Numbered from the stretch's first letter, positions 44,419 through 55,883 are shown. The stretch is 64,000 nt of DNA from Neoconidiobolus thromboides FSU 785 (GCA_025603075.1 MU626354.1:17311-81310); one strand, 5' to 3'. A program made the numbers and translations. The notes: generated by a model from the letters alone, not told the origin.

Positions 44419-44426
44419 TATAAAAG
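44419..44426 (+). promoter_or_regulatory. TATA box of lipase copy 2
   Basis: TATAAAAG in AAGTATAAAAGGCCT, 81 bp before the ATG; same motif GTATAAAAGGC as upstream of the 54.7-kb copy. Confidence 0.65.
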
Positions 44427-44506
44427 GCCTCTAAAATATAGCAATATATCTAAAAAAACCTCAGTAACAAACTTATCTATATAATAAACTATAACTCATA
44501 TCAAGC

Positions 44507-45574
44507 ATGCTCTTAAGTTATAATAGTCCAGTCTTTATTGCCTTATTCTGTGGGATATCATTAATCCACCAATGTCAAGCTTCCGTAAGCAATTATAGCA
44601 GCGCTAATGCCATTGATAAAGGCAGCGCATCATCATCAGGTAATACAAAACCCAGATTAAATAACAGTATTGATGGAAATACAGTTGAAGAAGATTACTT
44701 TAAGGATTTGATGGAAAACTTGAACTATTTAAAAGAAAATGTGAAATTGGAACCACAGGAAGGCCCCACTTCACGTACTTTTGAACCACCAACTCAACTA
44801 AAAGTGAGTGATGTTCAAACTAGTAAATATTATGCTAGATTGGCTGGAGCTGCTTATTGTAATGATGCAAGTTTAAAGAGCTGGTCATGCTCACATTGTA
44901 AAGAAGCCCCAGTTCAGCATGTAGCCACTTATTTCGACAAGTCAACGGAAACTAAGGCTTATTTAGCTGTTGATAAAATCAAAAAAGCAATCACTTTGGG
45001 CTTTCGTGGAAGTTCAACATTAAAGAATTTTGTCCAAGACGCCAAATATTTTAAGGATCCAATTGTATTCGATAAAAAACAATACAAAGTGCATCGCGGA
45101 TTTAAACAATGTAGCGATCGATTATTACCAATGTATATTGACAAGTTAAAAGGTTTATTGAATGAACACAAAGATTATAAATTAGTTATTGTTGGTCATA
45201 GTCTAGGTGGTGCAATAGCTACATTAAGTACTTTAATCTTAAGACAAAATCTAAACTTGAAAGACGATAGGCTTGCAGTTTTTACTTTTGGTGAACCAAG
45301 AGTGGGTGATAAGGAATTTGCACGTTATTTGAATCAACAAACTTTTACTTTAACTCGAGTTGTTAATGGTAATGACATGGTTCCTCATTTATCTCCACAG
45401 ATTAAATTGTTATGCAATTGTTATAATTAAAGTGGGGATATATAGGTAAATGACAAGAAGGATGTATATTTTAGAAATAGCAATTTAGAAGACACTGATC
45501 GCTCTGTATCAAAATCGTATATTCCTTTGTTGAATGATCATTTATGTATTTAAGATATTAGATTGGGTAGTATA
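44507..45574 (+). pseudogene. Lipase pseudogene 2, recently lost catalytic His region
   Basis: Open for 307 codons and very similar to the intact copies: signal peptide, pro-region, YYARLAGAAYCND, GFRGSSTLKNF, GHSLGG (Ser232) and NGNDMVPHLSP (Asp290). A TAA at 45428 then ends the frame where the others continue SDYHHHH. Homology goes on behind it with further stops (NLEDTDRSVSKSYIPL, NDHLCI), so the third catalytic residue, His in PSVxDHL, lies beyond the stop. The expected product would be a secreted protein lacking the catalytic His and the last two disulfide cysteines. Because 85% of the gene is still clean, the loss is young. A MITE lies directly downstream at 45578. Confidence 0.85.
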
Positions 45575-45577
45575 TAA

Positions 45578-45655
45578 GGGATGCTTTTTTGATTTCGTTA
45601 CTTTCTCCATTTTTTAAGCGCTATTTGAGTAGAAAAATTGTTAGTGAAATTCTTA
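45578..45655 (+). mobile_element. MITE-like element, copy 12 (forward, truncated right end)
   Basis: GGGATGCTTTTTTGATTTCG, then TTTTTTAAGCGCTATTTGAG and TTGTTAGTGAAATTCTTAAA. The final ATACATCCCC end is missing. It abuts the 3' end of lipase pseudogene 2. Confidence 0.75.
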
Positions 45656-45866
45656 AAAAAAGGTGTCAATATTTTTTATTTATAATTTTTTTACAATGCC
45701 CATAAACACTATAAAATCTATCATCTAAAAAAATAGAACATATATAATATAAGTATATTATTTGTTAGTCTTAAGCCACTATCATTTGATGCCTTAATTC
45801 TAATAGGAGCAGTTTGTAATGATAAAAAGCAAAATCTCAATACCAAACTATAATATAAATATATCT

Positions 45867-47223
45867 TTAATTTGTAAAATCCCATTTAGTACAATCGGTA
45901 CAATTAGATTTTGAGAAGCAATTAACATTTAAGGGTTTGGTATTATTCATCCACTGAACTAAAATATTATCAATAACACCAGCAATAGTATGATGAAGTA
46001 ACGTTTCAGACCATCCCAAATCCTTTTTGGTATCAAATACACATTTAGTAGCTGTGTGACATTTGCTATCCATCCCATAACCAGCAATATAGCAAAGAGA
46101 TAATGCACCATTGCTAAAATAGTAAGTAAAAATCACGTTTTATGTTAAAACTCAAACATTGACTTACCAAGTACCCAAAAATAGAGGATCTGCATTATTA
46201 CCAAAATGAAAGATAGCTGGTTTTTGAGTTTTGTTCAACTCTAGACCAAGTCTTCTAGCATAAAGACGATCTGGTGGTGCCTCAAAAGTAACTGCAATCT
46301 GGTCATATTTTAATGCTACTAATGAAGCCAATGCTCCACCCAAAGAATGACCCACCAAAATAAATTGGGCATTGGGGTATTTTTCTCTGGCTTCTTTATA
46401 AATTAACTATTGTAAAGATAACTGTTAACATTAACCCTCTTTAAGAAACTTGAAACAACATTACCTCTGCACCATGGAAATATGTAGTATTTCTCTGAGC
46501 ACTTTTATTTACACATTCGGTATTACACGTTTTATTATCTTTTGCACAAGAGCAAACTTTAGAAAAATCAAAATTAGTGACTCCACAACAACAAGAAAAC
46601 ATTAGGTTATCTGAGTCTCTATCTGATGGACTAGTAGAACTATCACCACCTGGTAGATAAGGTGGTGAAGTACCTTTAAATGATATAACCATGTTTTTTT
46701 CTTCTCTGTCTGAAAATATATATCCTCTTATCTTCTTCTTTTTCCACCCGAATGGTTGTTTCTTATTCATTTAATCAAATAAAATTCACAAAAATAAAAA
46801 CAAACTTACTACATCCCACTCCTTCCCAATATCTTCCCAAGGCTTGTCAGGCAAAGTATCATAAGCATGAGCTGCCATCTTAGCTAAGGTCAAAATACCT
46901 TCTTTTGATTCTAAGGTAATTTCATCGTCGTTGTTAATAAATATCTCATCCTTATCTTTATTAGCAATAAGTACTTTACTAAGGCTCTCTAAATTAAGTT
47001 TATAAGTTGGCGTGTAATCTTTATTCTTATCAGCATCCCATTGTTGGATAGCTGAGTTCTTTTTATTGTTGACTTTAATTTGTGGCTCTGGGGACCCAAA
47101 ATGAAAGATGTGTTTTAGGTTTAATTCATCCGTTTGGCCCTTAATCTGGAATCCAGTTTGCCGCTGTTGTTGACAGTTGGTGGAGGTGAGGAATAATAAA
47201 TAGTGAAATAGTGAAAAATACAT
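45867..47223 (-). CDS. ATG15: Autophagy-related vacuolar lipase Atg15
   Basis: Phospholipase that dissolves autophagic and Cvt bodies inside the vacuole. Four exons (46810-47223, 46465-46761, 46168-46406, 45867-46113), all junctions phase-consistent, give 398 residues. An N-terminal hydrophobic signal-anchor (MYFSLFHYLLFLTSTNC) is followed by FGWKKKKIRGYIFSD, MVISFKGTSPP, a Cys-rich loop, and then the lipase elbow LVGHSLGGALASLVAL. EAPPDRLYARRLGL is family-typical. HFGNNADPLFLGTCNGALSL contains the catalytic Asp, and the GYGMDSKCHTATKCVFDT and GWSETLLHHTI segments hold the His. It ends in the Atg15-type CxxCxxWxF (CTDCTKWDF). It is unrelated in origin to the surrounding Rhizomucor-type lipases despite the shared class-3 fold. 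Confidence 0.93.
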
Positions 47224-48219
47224 TACAAGTCAAGCTTGGTTTAAAAATACAAAAAAAATCTAAAGTTAAAAAATTAATCTGACTAAAATTAAATTTAATC
47301 TCATTTTTTATCTAATCTAATAGTGACTGTTAAAAATCCTATAAATTTTGCGATTTTGTATAAATTTTGATAAAATTAGTAAAATTTTATCTCCAACAAT
47401 TTATATCTCATTATGAAATAATCTCCACTCTTATTCACCCTAAAATCGTCTTATAAAACCCCACCAATAATAGTCAATACAACTGCCAATGCTTTAGTAA
47501 AATAAAGCATTCAATTTATCCAGATCAGTTGACCGTGAGAACAAAGAAGAAATGAAACTTTAAGGGGAGTTTAAAAATATTTGAAAATATACCAATAAAA
47601 TAGCGCGGCGCTCCAATTTGGTTGGTTAAAAAGACTACTTTCTAATTATTTTCTCTAAACTTAAAGCTGAATTTGAGTTGAGTGATGTCACTGAATAAAT
47701 GCAGCTGATCAAAGCTGTCAAAGTTGATGAAGAGTAGATATAGAATATTATTAAAGATAGAAAATTAAAGCGGATATATGATGGAAAGATAATATAAGGA
47801 TTTACCTACACTAAAAAATATTTTAAGGGCTATCTTTTATTTTAAGTATTTGTTAAAATTACAGTTGCTATTAGCTAATAGAAATAAAGTTGTAAAACAT
47901 GGCTCATGTAACCCAAGTGATAATTTTTTTATTTAACAAATATTAATCATATGACTTCCATCCATTACATTTATTATGTGTTTCAGGGCTAAGTTTCGAG
48001 AAAATGATAGTCACATTGTATAAGTAACCAATAACATTTTTCATTTTAAGAAAGTTTAAGTTTTATATTAAAAAAAGGTGTAAGGGTAATTAGCAAAAGT
48101 TTATAATGTAAACGACAGAAAAAAGTATAAATAAGAAAAAAAAAGTAATGAAATTGACTTTATTTTACTTTGTTTCTTCTAAAATCATTTTTGTATGAAT
48201 ATGCTTTCCAACTTTTTAA
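47224..48219. other. Divergent intergenic region, 1 kb
   Basis: Between the divergent starts of ATG15 and LYS9. AT-rich with a somewhat GC-richer patch at 47490-47720. No gene or MITE seen. Confidence 0.4.
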
Positions 48220-49990
48220 ATGGTAATTCGGAGGTTAAAAAGTAGGTTTATCTTGTACTCATCAAATTATTACAAAGTTTATTTTTACACTATTAGAATT
48301 CTACTTCTTGGTTCGGGCTTTGTTGTACCACCATGTTTGGAATATTTAGCAAAAAATAAAAACAATCAAATAACTATGGGTAAGCTAATTTTACTTACTA
48401 TTCGAATCCTAAACCAATTTTCTATTAGCCTCTTTGGACCTTGAACGTGCTTATGAATTAGCAGCAAAAAGACCAAATATTAAAGTAACTTCTGTTGATG
48501 TTACGGATGACTCTAGTTTAGATGACTTGATTTCTAAACACGATATAGTCATTAGGTAATATTATTTTACAAAGATACTAAAGTATTACTTATTAATTTA
48601 ATAACTCCAGTTTAATCCCTTATATTTTTCATTGCAACGTCATCAAATCAGCGATAAAATTCCAAAAGGATGTGGTAACTACATCTTACATCTCAGATGA
48701 GATGGCTAAGTTTGATGAAAGGTAAACTTAATTCATGATTCATTAACTCCTATTAACAATGGACTTCAGTGCTAAAAAAGCCAACGTTATGATTATGAAT
48801 GAGATTGGACTTGATCCAGGAGTTGATCATTTATATGCTTTAAAAACAATTAATGAAGTACACGAAGAAGGGGGCAAAATCTTATCCTTTTTAAGTTATT
48901 GTGGTGGTTTACCTGCACCTGAAGCTTCCGATAATCCTTTAGGTTATAAATTTTCATGGTCAAGTAGAGGTGTTCTATTGGCTTTAAGAAATTCAGCTAA
49001 ATTCCTTAAAGATGGCGAGGTAAAATTAAAATCTAATTCAAAAATTAAAATACTTAGCTTATTGTCAGGTAGTTGAAGTTAAAGGCAGCGAGTTGATGCA
49101 TTCTGCTAAAAAAATCGATATTTTACCAGCTTTAGCAGTAGTTGGTTATGCCAATAGAGATTCTTCTGGATATCGCGAAAGATACAATATCCCAGAAGCT
49201 AAAAATGTTTTAAGAGGCACTTTAAGGTATGAAGGTTTTTGTGAATTTATCCAAGCTTTGGTGGATCTCGGATTTTTAAATGATGAACCACAATCTTACC
49301 TTACAGATGAATCTCCAGGTCTTAAATGGAAAGAAGTGCTGTTTAAGGTGCTTGGTATTGAAGAGGACAATGAAGAGTACGGCTTTATTATATTTTTTTA
49401 AAACAACTTCTAATAAATTTATAGGATAGTAAAAATGGCCATTTTTAATAAAATTGAATGGGCTACCAAAGAAATCAAAGAAAAGATATTTAGTGGAATA
49501 AGATGGTAACCAATAGACAGCAATTTTATAAAATCACTCATACCCAATTTTAGGCTAGGTCTCTATTCCGATGCACCATGTACTAAACGGGGAGGTAATT
49601 TATTGGATAGTTTGTGCGCTACTTTAGAAGAAAAGATGGCTTACGAAGACGGAGAAAAGGATATGGTTCTTTTGCAACATACTTTTGAAGTAGAGACAAA
49701 AGATAACCTAAAACAAACACGCACTTCCACTCTTATTGAATATGGTGAGCAAAATGGTTTCACTGCTATGGCTAAACATGTTGGTATCCCTTGTGCGGTT
49801 GCTTGTCAGTTGATTTTGGATGGTGAGTTTTTAATGATTTTTTATATCTTATTCAATTATTAATGTTTTCATAGGAAAAATGAGAGTACCTGGTGTACAT
49901 GCTCCTATCATTAAGGATATTTATTTACCTTTATTAAAGGAATTGGAAGCTGAAGGTATCGTTTGTAAAGAAAAAATTATTGAACACTAA
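48220..49990 (+). CDS. LYS9: Saccharopine dehydrogenase (NADP+, L-glutamate-forming)
   Basis: Next-to-last enzyme of the fungal alpha-aminoadipate lysine pathway: condenses aminoadipate semialdehyde with glutamate to saccharopine. Multi-exon; the protein is about 460-470 residues, usual for the family. A Rossmann dinucleotide site ILLLGSGFVVPPCLEYL opens it. VTSVDVTDDSSLDDLISKHD and VISLIPYIFHCNVIKSAIKF follow. MNEIGLDPGVDHLYALKTIN and SYCGGLPAPEASDNPLGYKF are nearly identical to yeast Lys9, as are FSWSSRGVLLALRNSAK and LRGTLRYEGF. It ends HAPIIKDIYLPLLKELEAEG. The first exon is very short (MVIRR or MVIRRLK) and its donor is uncertain: AG|GTTAAA keeps frame, the better-looking GTAGGT does not. 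Confidence 0.93.
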
Positions 49991-50407
49991 GTCTATCTTT
50001 TTAAATGTATTAAATTTAATTTTCCAAATTATAACTTTCCAAAAAAATGATGTGTGTTAGACTTTTTATCCTTCTGTTTGTCTTATTTTAAAAAGTTTAT
50101 TAATTTGTGAAAGGAGCATAAATATTTTTTAAGAGACTCTAAGTGTATGAAGCTTTCTAAAAAATAAACAAAATAGAATAAGCTACTATAAATTAAAATA
50201 GAACATAATCGAACTTGAACTACAATTGAAAATTATTTAATATTAAAAAATTAGTATTTGATAAAATTAAAAATGATAAGTTTTTCCTAGTACTTTAATT
50301 TAATAATTTAAATATGTATCCAACCTCATCAAATATTATTAACTATGATATTCGATTCAAATAAAGAGCTAAAAACTCAAAACTTTATTAGATATAGTTG
50401 ATTGAAA
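49991..50407. other. Intergenic, 0.4 kb
   Basis: AT-rich spacer between the convergent ends of LYS9 and the lipase at 50408. Nothing recognised. Confidence 0.4.
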
Positions 50408-51481
50408 TTAACATATCCCACCCAATTTAATACCCCAAATATTCAAATGATCTTCTACTGAAGGAGTATACCATTTCGAGGCGGAACAATTGGGATCTTC
50501 TAGATAGTCATTATTACAATAAATATCTTTGTTTCCATTTATCCAGATCTCGTGATGATGATGATAATAATTGGATACGAATTTAAGCTGTGGAGGTAAA
50601 TGAGGTACTATATCATCGCTATTAACAGCTCTAGTTAAAGTAAAAGTTTGCTGATTTAAATAGTGTGCGAATTCTTCATCTCCAATCCTTGGCTGGCCAT
50701 AAGTGAAAACTTCTAATCTCTCATCCTTTAAACCAAGCCTTTGTCTTAACATTAAAGCACTTAACACACTTATTGCACCGCCCAAGCTATGACCAACAAC
50801 AACTAATTTGTAATGTTTATGTTTGTTCAATGACTCCTTTAATCTGTCAATATATAATGGTAATAAGCTATCAGTACATTGTTTGAACCCACGATGGACT
50901 TTATATTCTTTATTATTCAGTGCAATAGAATCTTTAAAAACTTTGGCATCTTGAATGAAATTCCTTAACGTTGAGCTTCCACGGAAAGATAATACCACTA
51001 CTTCCTTATTTTTATCAACTGCCAGATAAGCTTTTGATTCGGTAGTTTTGTCATTATAAGTAGCTACATGTTGAATTGGTATTTCTTTACAATGCGAGCA
51101 TGACCAGGCCTCTAAATTTGTGTCATTACAGTAAGCTGCCCCAGCCAATCTAGCATAATATTTACTAGCTTGTATGTCACTCACTTTCAACTGAGTTGGG
51201 ATCTCAGACGCTCGCAAAGTATCCTCTTCCTGTGGTTCCAATTTCACATTTTCTTTTAAATAGTTCAAGTTTTCCATCAAGTCCTTAAAGTAGTCATCTT
51301 CAACTAAACTTCTGTTAATATTAATACTTGGGTCAACTTTATTATTATTTAAAGATAACACGTTAGAACTGGTAATATTAGTAGTAGCACTGTTGCGATC
51401 ACTTTGAACTGTTTGGCATTGGGTTAATAATACTCCATAAAATAAAACAATAATCATTGAATTATTATAACTTAAGAGCAT
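50408..51481 (-). CDS. Secreted class-3 triacylglycerol lipase, intact copy A
   Basis: Secreted lipase of the Rhizomucor miehei/Rhizopus type, hydrolysing triglycerides outside the cell. Intronless, 357 residues. Signal peptide (MLLSYNNSMIIVLFYGVLLT), a pro-region of about 80 residues with the family block EDDYFKDLMENLNYLKENVK, then the mature enzyme from ASKYYARLAGAAYCND. Oxyanion region SFRGSSTLRNF; catalytic Ser232 in VVGHSLGGA; Asp290 in DDIVPHLPP; His345 in PSVEDHLNIWG. Cysteines match the three disulfides of the fungal enzymes (WSCSHC pair, YC...PNC, and AYC with the final GGIC). One of six related copies; all functional residues are present. A His cluster (YYHHHHEIW) lies before the C-terminal loop. 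Triglyceride specificity is inferred from the family. Confidence 0.93.
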   Translation of the reverse strand: MLLSYNNSMIIVLFYGVLLTQCQTVQSDRNSATTNITSSNVLSLNNNKVDPSININRSLVEDDYFKDLMENLNYLKENVKLEPQEEDTLRASEIPTQLKVSDIQASKYYARLAGAAYCNDTNLEAWSCSHCKEIPIQHVATYNDKTTESKAYLAVDKNKEVVVLSFRGSSTLRNFIQDAKVFKDSIALNNKEYKVHRGFKQCTDSLLPLYIDRLKESLNKHKHYKLVVVGHSLGGAISVLSALMLRQRLGLKDERLEVFTYGQPRIGDEEFAHYLNQQTFTLTRAVNSDDIVPHLPPQLKFVSNYYHHHHEIWINGNKDIYCNNDYLEDPNCSASKWYTPSVEDHLNIWGIKLGGIC

Positions 51482-51549
51482 CTTTATAATATATTATAGA
51501 TAATTAATTCAATGTAAAATTTTATAAATATAACGTTATAAGTTTTAAG

Positions 51550-51557
51550 GTTTTATA
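51550..51557 (-). promoter_or_regulatory. TATA box of lipase copy A
   Basis: Minus-strand TATAAAAC, 69 bp before the ATG at 51481; same spacing as in the paralogues, with the last base changed. Confidence 0.5.
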
Positions 51558-52256
51558 TTTTTCCAATTTGTGTATGTTTGTAATCGCCATATTATAATCA
51601 TATTACATGATCAGTTTACCTAATAGGAATATGTTTAATGAATAGCTTAGATTGTAAAGTATACTGTAAATTCGTCAAGTATAGTTTAATTCAAATGTTC
51701 TTTAGATTAATTGATTTACCTTCTGTAGTTTAATTATTTATTAATGTATCCAACTTCCCTGTCATTTAAATGTTTTTACTCAATCAAACTAATTAAATAC
51801 TGGTCTAAATCCAAAGGAAAAGAGAATATTATATCATAGAGGAAATATGAATTCTTTGTTTTATTAGAAAATATCTGACTCAATAAGCTTATTATCTTTT
51901 AAATTAGCTTAACAACACGGAATTTAATTACTATCCGACTTTTACTTGGGAGAAATTCTGTTATTTTATCTTTTTATCATGTTTATTCTTAAATCTTTTA
52001 TTATACTTCTAAATTATTACGAGTACTGAAAAAATTATTAATTTCTTTTATGCAAACCTTGTCTTTGAATTAACGATTTATGTTGTTTAAATTGATAATT
52101 TACACTTGAGTAAAATAAACTGATTATAAGATATCATTGCATATATATCGAATACATATTTTTTTAACAAAATAAAATGTTAATGTCATATTTTGTATAT
52201 TGATTGGTAAAAACTTTTTAAGATGACTATATTATTTATAAACAAAACTACTAAAT

Positions 52257-52354
52257 GGAGGTGTTTTTTTTGGTTTCCTCACTTTTCCGTTTTTAAAGCG
52301 CTATTTAAGTGAAAAATTTGCTAATAAAATTCTTAAGAAAAAAAATACTTCCTC
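52257..52354 (+). mobile_element. MITE-like element, copy 13 (forward)
   Basis: 98 bp, GGAGGTGTTTTTTTTGGTT...AATACTTCCTC, flanked by the non-palindromic direct repeat AAAT (52253-52256 and 52355-52358). Confidence 0.9.
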
Positions 52355-52691
52355 AAATATTTGTTTAAAATCATAAAATTCAAATTTAAATCTACTATTC
52401 GTAATGAATAAAAAAGTTTTTGGCTTTATCACTTTTCTTATTAAGTATTATAAAATCTAATGCTCAAGACTTGTTTAGTTTGTATTGTAAAAAGCTGAAA
52501 ATTAAAATTTTTATAACAACTTGGTGAAAAAATGCATAAAATATAAAAAAGCTATGAATAAAGTACAAAGTTATACTAGTAACAATAATAAAAAAATATA
52601 AATAAAAAATATTTACAATAAAAAGTTGAAGATGTAGCTAAAGCTCAGGATTCAATTTTTATATAATATTATATTTTCAATAAAAACATGT

Positions 52692-52790
52692 GGGGATGTA
52701 TTTCTGTATTTAAGAATTTTACTAACAAATTTTTCACTTAAATAGCGCTTAAAAAATGGAAAAAATAATGAAGTCAAAAAAAACACTCCC
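52692..52790 (-). mobile_element. MITE-like element, copy 14 (reverse)
   Basis: 99 bp, GGGGATGTATTTCTG...AAAACACTCCC, flanked by the non-palindromic direct repeat ATGT (52688-52691 and 52791-52794). Confidence 0.92.
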
Positions 52791-52887
52791 ATGTGTTTAT
52801 ATAGTCTTATAATCCTGGGTGAAACTGATAATTATATGCTCCAAGTTGTATAATTAAAACAGACTTTGATCTATAAACACAATATAT

Positions 52888-52986
52888 GGGGCTGTTTTTT
52901 TTGGTTTCATAACTTTTTCCATTTTTCAGGCGCTATTTGAGCAGAAAGATTATTAGTAAAACTATTAAGCAAAAAAATACATCCCC
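52888..52986 (+). mobile_element. MITE-like element, copy 15 (forward)
   Basis: 99 bp, GGGGCTGTTTTTTTTGG...AATACATCCCC, flanked by ATAT on both sides. Opposite orientation to copy 14, 97 bp away. Confidence 0.9.
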
Positions 52987-54053
52987 ATATGCTTATTATA
53001 TAGGCTATAAAAAACAAACAAAAAAACAAAAAAACAAAAACAGGCCCAATAAGAATGATATAATTAAAAAGTAAATTAAATAAGATACATAGTTTTTAAT
53101 ACAAAAGCAAAGCATAATAAATACTTGGATAATTAAAATATAATTTATAAAACTACTTTTTACAATTTGTATTATTTTACTAAACTATACAAAACTATTA
53201 AAAGTTTAAACTAACTTTAAAACTTTTTTATCTAAACTGATTTATATAGGTGACATTATTTTATAGTTAATTTTAAATAAATCTATATTATTTTTTGTTC
53301 CTACTTTTGATGCTTTTTTGGTTTTTTCAAAAACAATTATTAAAACTTTACTTATTTTTTATATTTTATTATTAATAGGCTTAATAATCTTTGATATTTA
53401 TAATAAAAATAAACTATAATAATATTACTATTTTTTTGAATTTAATAGAAATTCCCGGATCAGTAAGGCCTTTAATAATATAGCCTATATGTCGATATTA
53501 ACTGAAGTTGTAGTATGTAAATAAATGTATATTCCTATAAAAGCTTATTGAAAAATATTTATAAACAACTGTCTTATAGCCAACATTGTAAATTCGCTAT
53601 TAAATAAACAAATAAATAATTTCAACATTATATTATAATATTGATATATTACTAAGTTAATAAATAGCTGTATAGAAGGGAATGGTTAACCTCAAGACTA
53701 TAACTAATCATCCTTATATGGTACAAGCAATATAATAGTTCTTACCTATTATAATTATAATTGTTTACTTTTTAGCTATTTATTAACTTAATTATTAATA
53801 ATTTAAGTAATTTTAATACTTAAGGATTGATCTTTATTATTTAGCAAACTACTTGCTTAATAAATATTGAAACTTTTAAATTTTCTATCATTTTTACAAA
53901 ATAAGCTCGAATTAATTTTTAATTTTTTATAGATTTTATAACTTTAATTAAAATTATATCAGGTTTTTTAATCTATAAGATACTGAATAATACAGTTTAT
54001 TATTAAGTTTAATAAAATATAATTCGTTTTTATTGTTTTATATTTTCAATGCT

Positions 54054-54127
54054 TTTCGGCTCTATGATTGATTATAATATAGCAACTTAAGTGATTGTTA
54101 TGTTATAATCAACCATAGAGCCGAAAA
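54054..54127. repeat. Long imperfect hairpin
   Basis: Inverted repeat with arms of about 26-28 bp: TTTTCGGCTCTATGATTGAT on the left and ATCAACCATAGAGCCGAAAA on the right, around a roughly 20-nt loop. The right arm and what follows are related to 59160-59225. It may be the end of a decayed mobile element or a foldback element. Confidence 0.7.
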
Positions 54128-54266
54128 ACAATATTTCACAAAAATTCCATAAACTCTGGATTACTATAAATAGCTATTAAAATCAATGTAAATGAATTAC
54201 AGTGTTTATACAATATGCTTCTCTCTATTACATTAAAATTTTCAAAAAAATTATCTAAAGTTTAAC

Positions 54267-54308
54267 TATATATAGTTATAGTTATAGTTATAGTTATAGT
54301 TATAGTTT
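54267..54308. repeat. Hexamer tandem repeat (TATAGT)n
   Basis: About six to seven copies of TATAGT. Internal microsatellite with no coding context. Confidence 0.9.
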
Positions 54309-54734
54309 TTTTGAAAACAGTTATAAAACTGTTTAAAAAATTCTACAATAACTTAATAATTTTAGCCATTTAACAAGAGTTTATAAAATTATATAAATTA
54401 ATTTCTTTAATATGCAAAGTGTAATATATATATATATACCTTTATAGATGAAACTAAAAGCATTCAGTTCTTAAATTTTAAAAAATTACAGTTTACTTTA
54501 TTATTTTACATGTTATTTTCAAATTAAATATTATTTATAATTAGCCATAAACATCTTCAAATTGCAAAAAAAAAGATTTAAACATAAACATGGCCTTAGT
54601 TTCGGCCTGTAATATACAGTACAGATATTTGGTTTAAGTAAATAACTATATAACTATATAACTATATAAATTGATATATTAAAAATAAATTCATGATAGT
54701 TTGTCATAATTTATTGAAATTATCTTTATTATAA

Positions 54735-55814
54735 TCAACATAAACCACCTAATGTGATACCCCAAATTTCCAAGTGATCAAGTACTGAAGGAGTATACCA
54801 TTTAGAAGCTGAACAACTAGGATCTTCTAAGTAATTGTCATTGCAATAGACATCCTTACTCCCATTTACCCAGATCTCATTATGATGATGATGATAATCA
54901 GATATCAATTTGATCTTTGGGGGTAAGTGAGGCACTATATCATTGTTATTAACGACTCGAGCGAAAGTAAAAGTTTGCTTATTAAAATAACGTGCAAATT
55001 CCTTATCACCCACTCTTGGTTCACCAAAAGTAAAAACTGCAAGCCTATCGTCTTTTAAGTTTAGATTTTGTCTTAAGATTAAAGTACTTAATGTAGCTAT
55101 TGCACCACCTAGACTATGACCAACAATAACCAACTTATAATCATTGTACTTGTTTAGCAAGGTTTTTAAATCGTTAATGTACAATGGTAATACCCTCTCA
55201 CTACATTGTTTAAACCCGCGATGCACTTTGTATTGTTTTTTATCAAATACAATTGGATCTTTGAAGAATTTAGCGTCTTGAATGAAATTCCTTAACGTTG
55301 AGCTTCCACGAAAGCCTAAAGTGATTGCTTTTTTGATTTTATCAATTGCTAAATAAGCTTTAGTTTGGGTTAATGTGTCAAGGTAAGTTCCTACATGCTG
55401 AACCGGAATTTCCTTACAATGGGAACATGACCAGGCCTTTAGATTCGCGTCTTTACAATAAGCAGCTCCAGCCAATCTAGCATAATATTTGCTGGTTTGA
55501 ACATCACTTACTTTCAGTTGAGATGGCATCTCAAACGCACGTGAATCAGGCATTTCTTGTGGCTCAAGTCTTACGTTTTTCTTTAAATAGTTTAAATTTT
55601 CCATCAAATTTTTAAAGTACTCATCTTCATTTGGATTCACCTCAGAACTATTAGCGTTTAGGGTAAGTTTATTTTGATTTGATGATAATACGTTACCATT
55701 AGCAATAATAACGGTACCATTCCTAGGACCATCCCCAACCGCTTGGTATTGGGCGATTAAAGATAAACCATATAAAAAAGTAGTAAAAACCGAACTGCTG
55801 TAGCTTAGGAGCAT
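54735..55814 (-). CDS. Secreted class-3 triacylglycerol lipase, intact copy B
   Basis: Same family as the copy at 50408. Intronless, 359 residues, all parts present: signal peptide (MLLSYSSSVFTTFLYGLSL), pro-region with EDEYFKNLMENLNYLKKN, mature start SKYYARLAGAAYCKD, GFRGSSTLRNF, Ser234 in IVGHSLGGA, Asp292 in NNDIVPHLPP, His347 in PSVLDHLEIWG, and disulfide cysteines at 120, 130, 133, 324, 334 and 359. The central part (KKAITLGFRGSSTL, FDKKQYKVHRGFKQC, RQNLNLKDDRLAVFTFGEPR) is nearly identical to pseudogene 2 at 44507 while the pro-region differs, so the two either diverged recently under constraint or exchanged sequence by gene conversion. Confidence 0.93.
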   Translation of the reverse strand: MLLSYSSSVFTTFLYGLSLIAQYQAVGDGPRNGTVIIANGNVLSSNQNKLTLNANSSEVNPNEDEYFKNLMENLNYLKKNVRLEPQEMPDSRAFEMPSQLKVSDVQTSKYYARLAGAAYCKDANLKAWSCSHCKEIPVQHVGTYLDTLTQTKAYLAIDKIKKAITLGFRGSSTLRNFIQDAKFFKDPIVFDKKQYKVHRGFKQCSERVLPLYINDLKTLLNKYNDYKLVIVGHSLGGAIATLSTLILRQNLNLKDDRLAVFTFGEPRVGDKEFARYFNKQTFTFARVVNNNDIVPHLPPKIKLISDYHHHHNEIWVNGSKDVYCNDNYLEDPSCSASKWYTPSVLDHLEIWGITLGGLC

Positions 55815-55883
55815 GTTTACTATATTTTAAACTATTAGATTTTAACACTGAAGGTTAATAAATTCAATATACATTTTATAAGC

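Larger units (their letters stand above)
42437..44506. other. 2-kb region: MITEs, a GC-richer island and lipase promoter duplicate
   Basis: Contains MITE copies at 42610 and 43641, a GC-richer degenerate island at 43140-43530, and from about 43800 DNA related to the region upstream of the lipase relic at 17946. Confidence 0.45.
51482..54734. other. 3.2-kb AT desert between lipase copies, with three MITEs
   Basis: The first about 550 bp is promoter DNA shared with other lipase copies. MITEs are at 52257, 52692 and 52888. A hairpin lies at 54054-54127 and a hexamer array at 54267-54308. No gene seen. Confidence 0.45.

Noticed and set aside
45867-47223. ATG15 as a seventh member of the secreted lipase cluster
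   Set aside because: Has introns, a different signal-anchor and Atg15-specific motifs; only the class-3 lipase fold is shared.
54267-54308. Telomere-like repeat (TATAGT)n
   Set aside because: Not a fungal telomere unit (TTAGGG type) and internal; an ordinary microsatellite.
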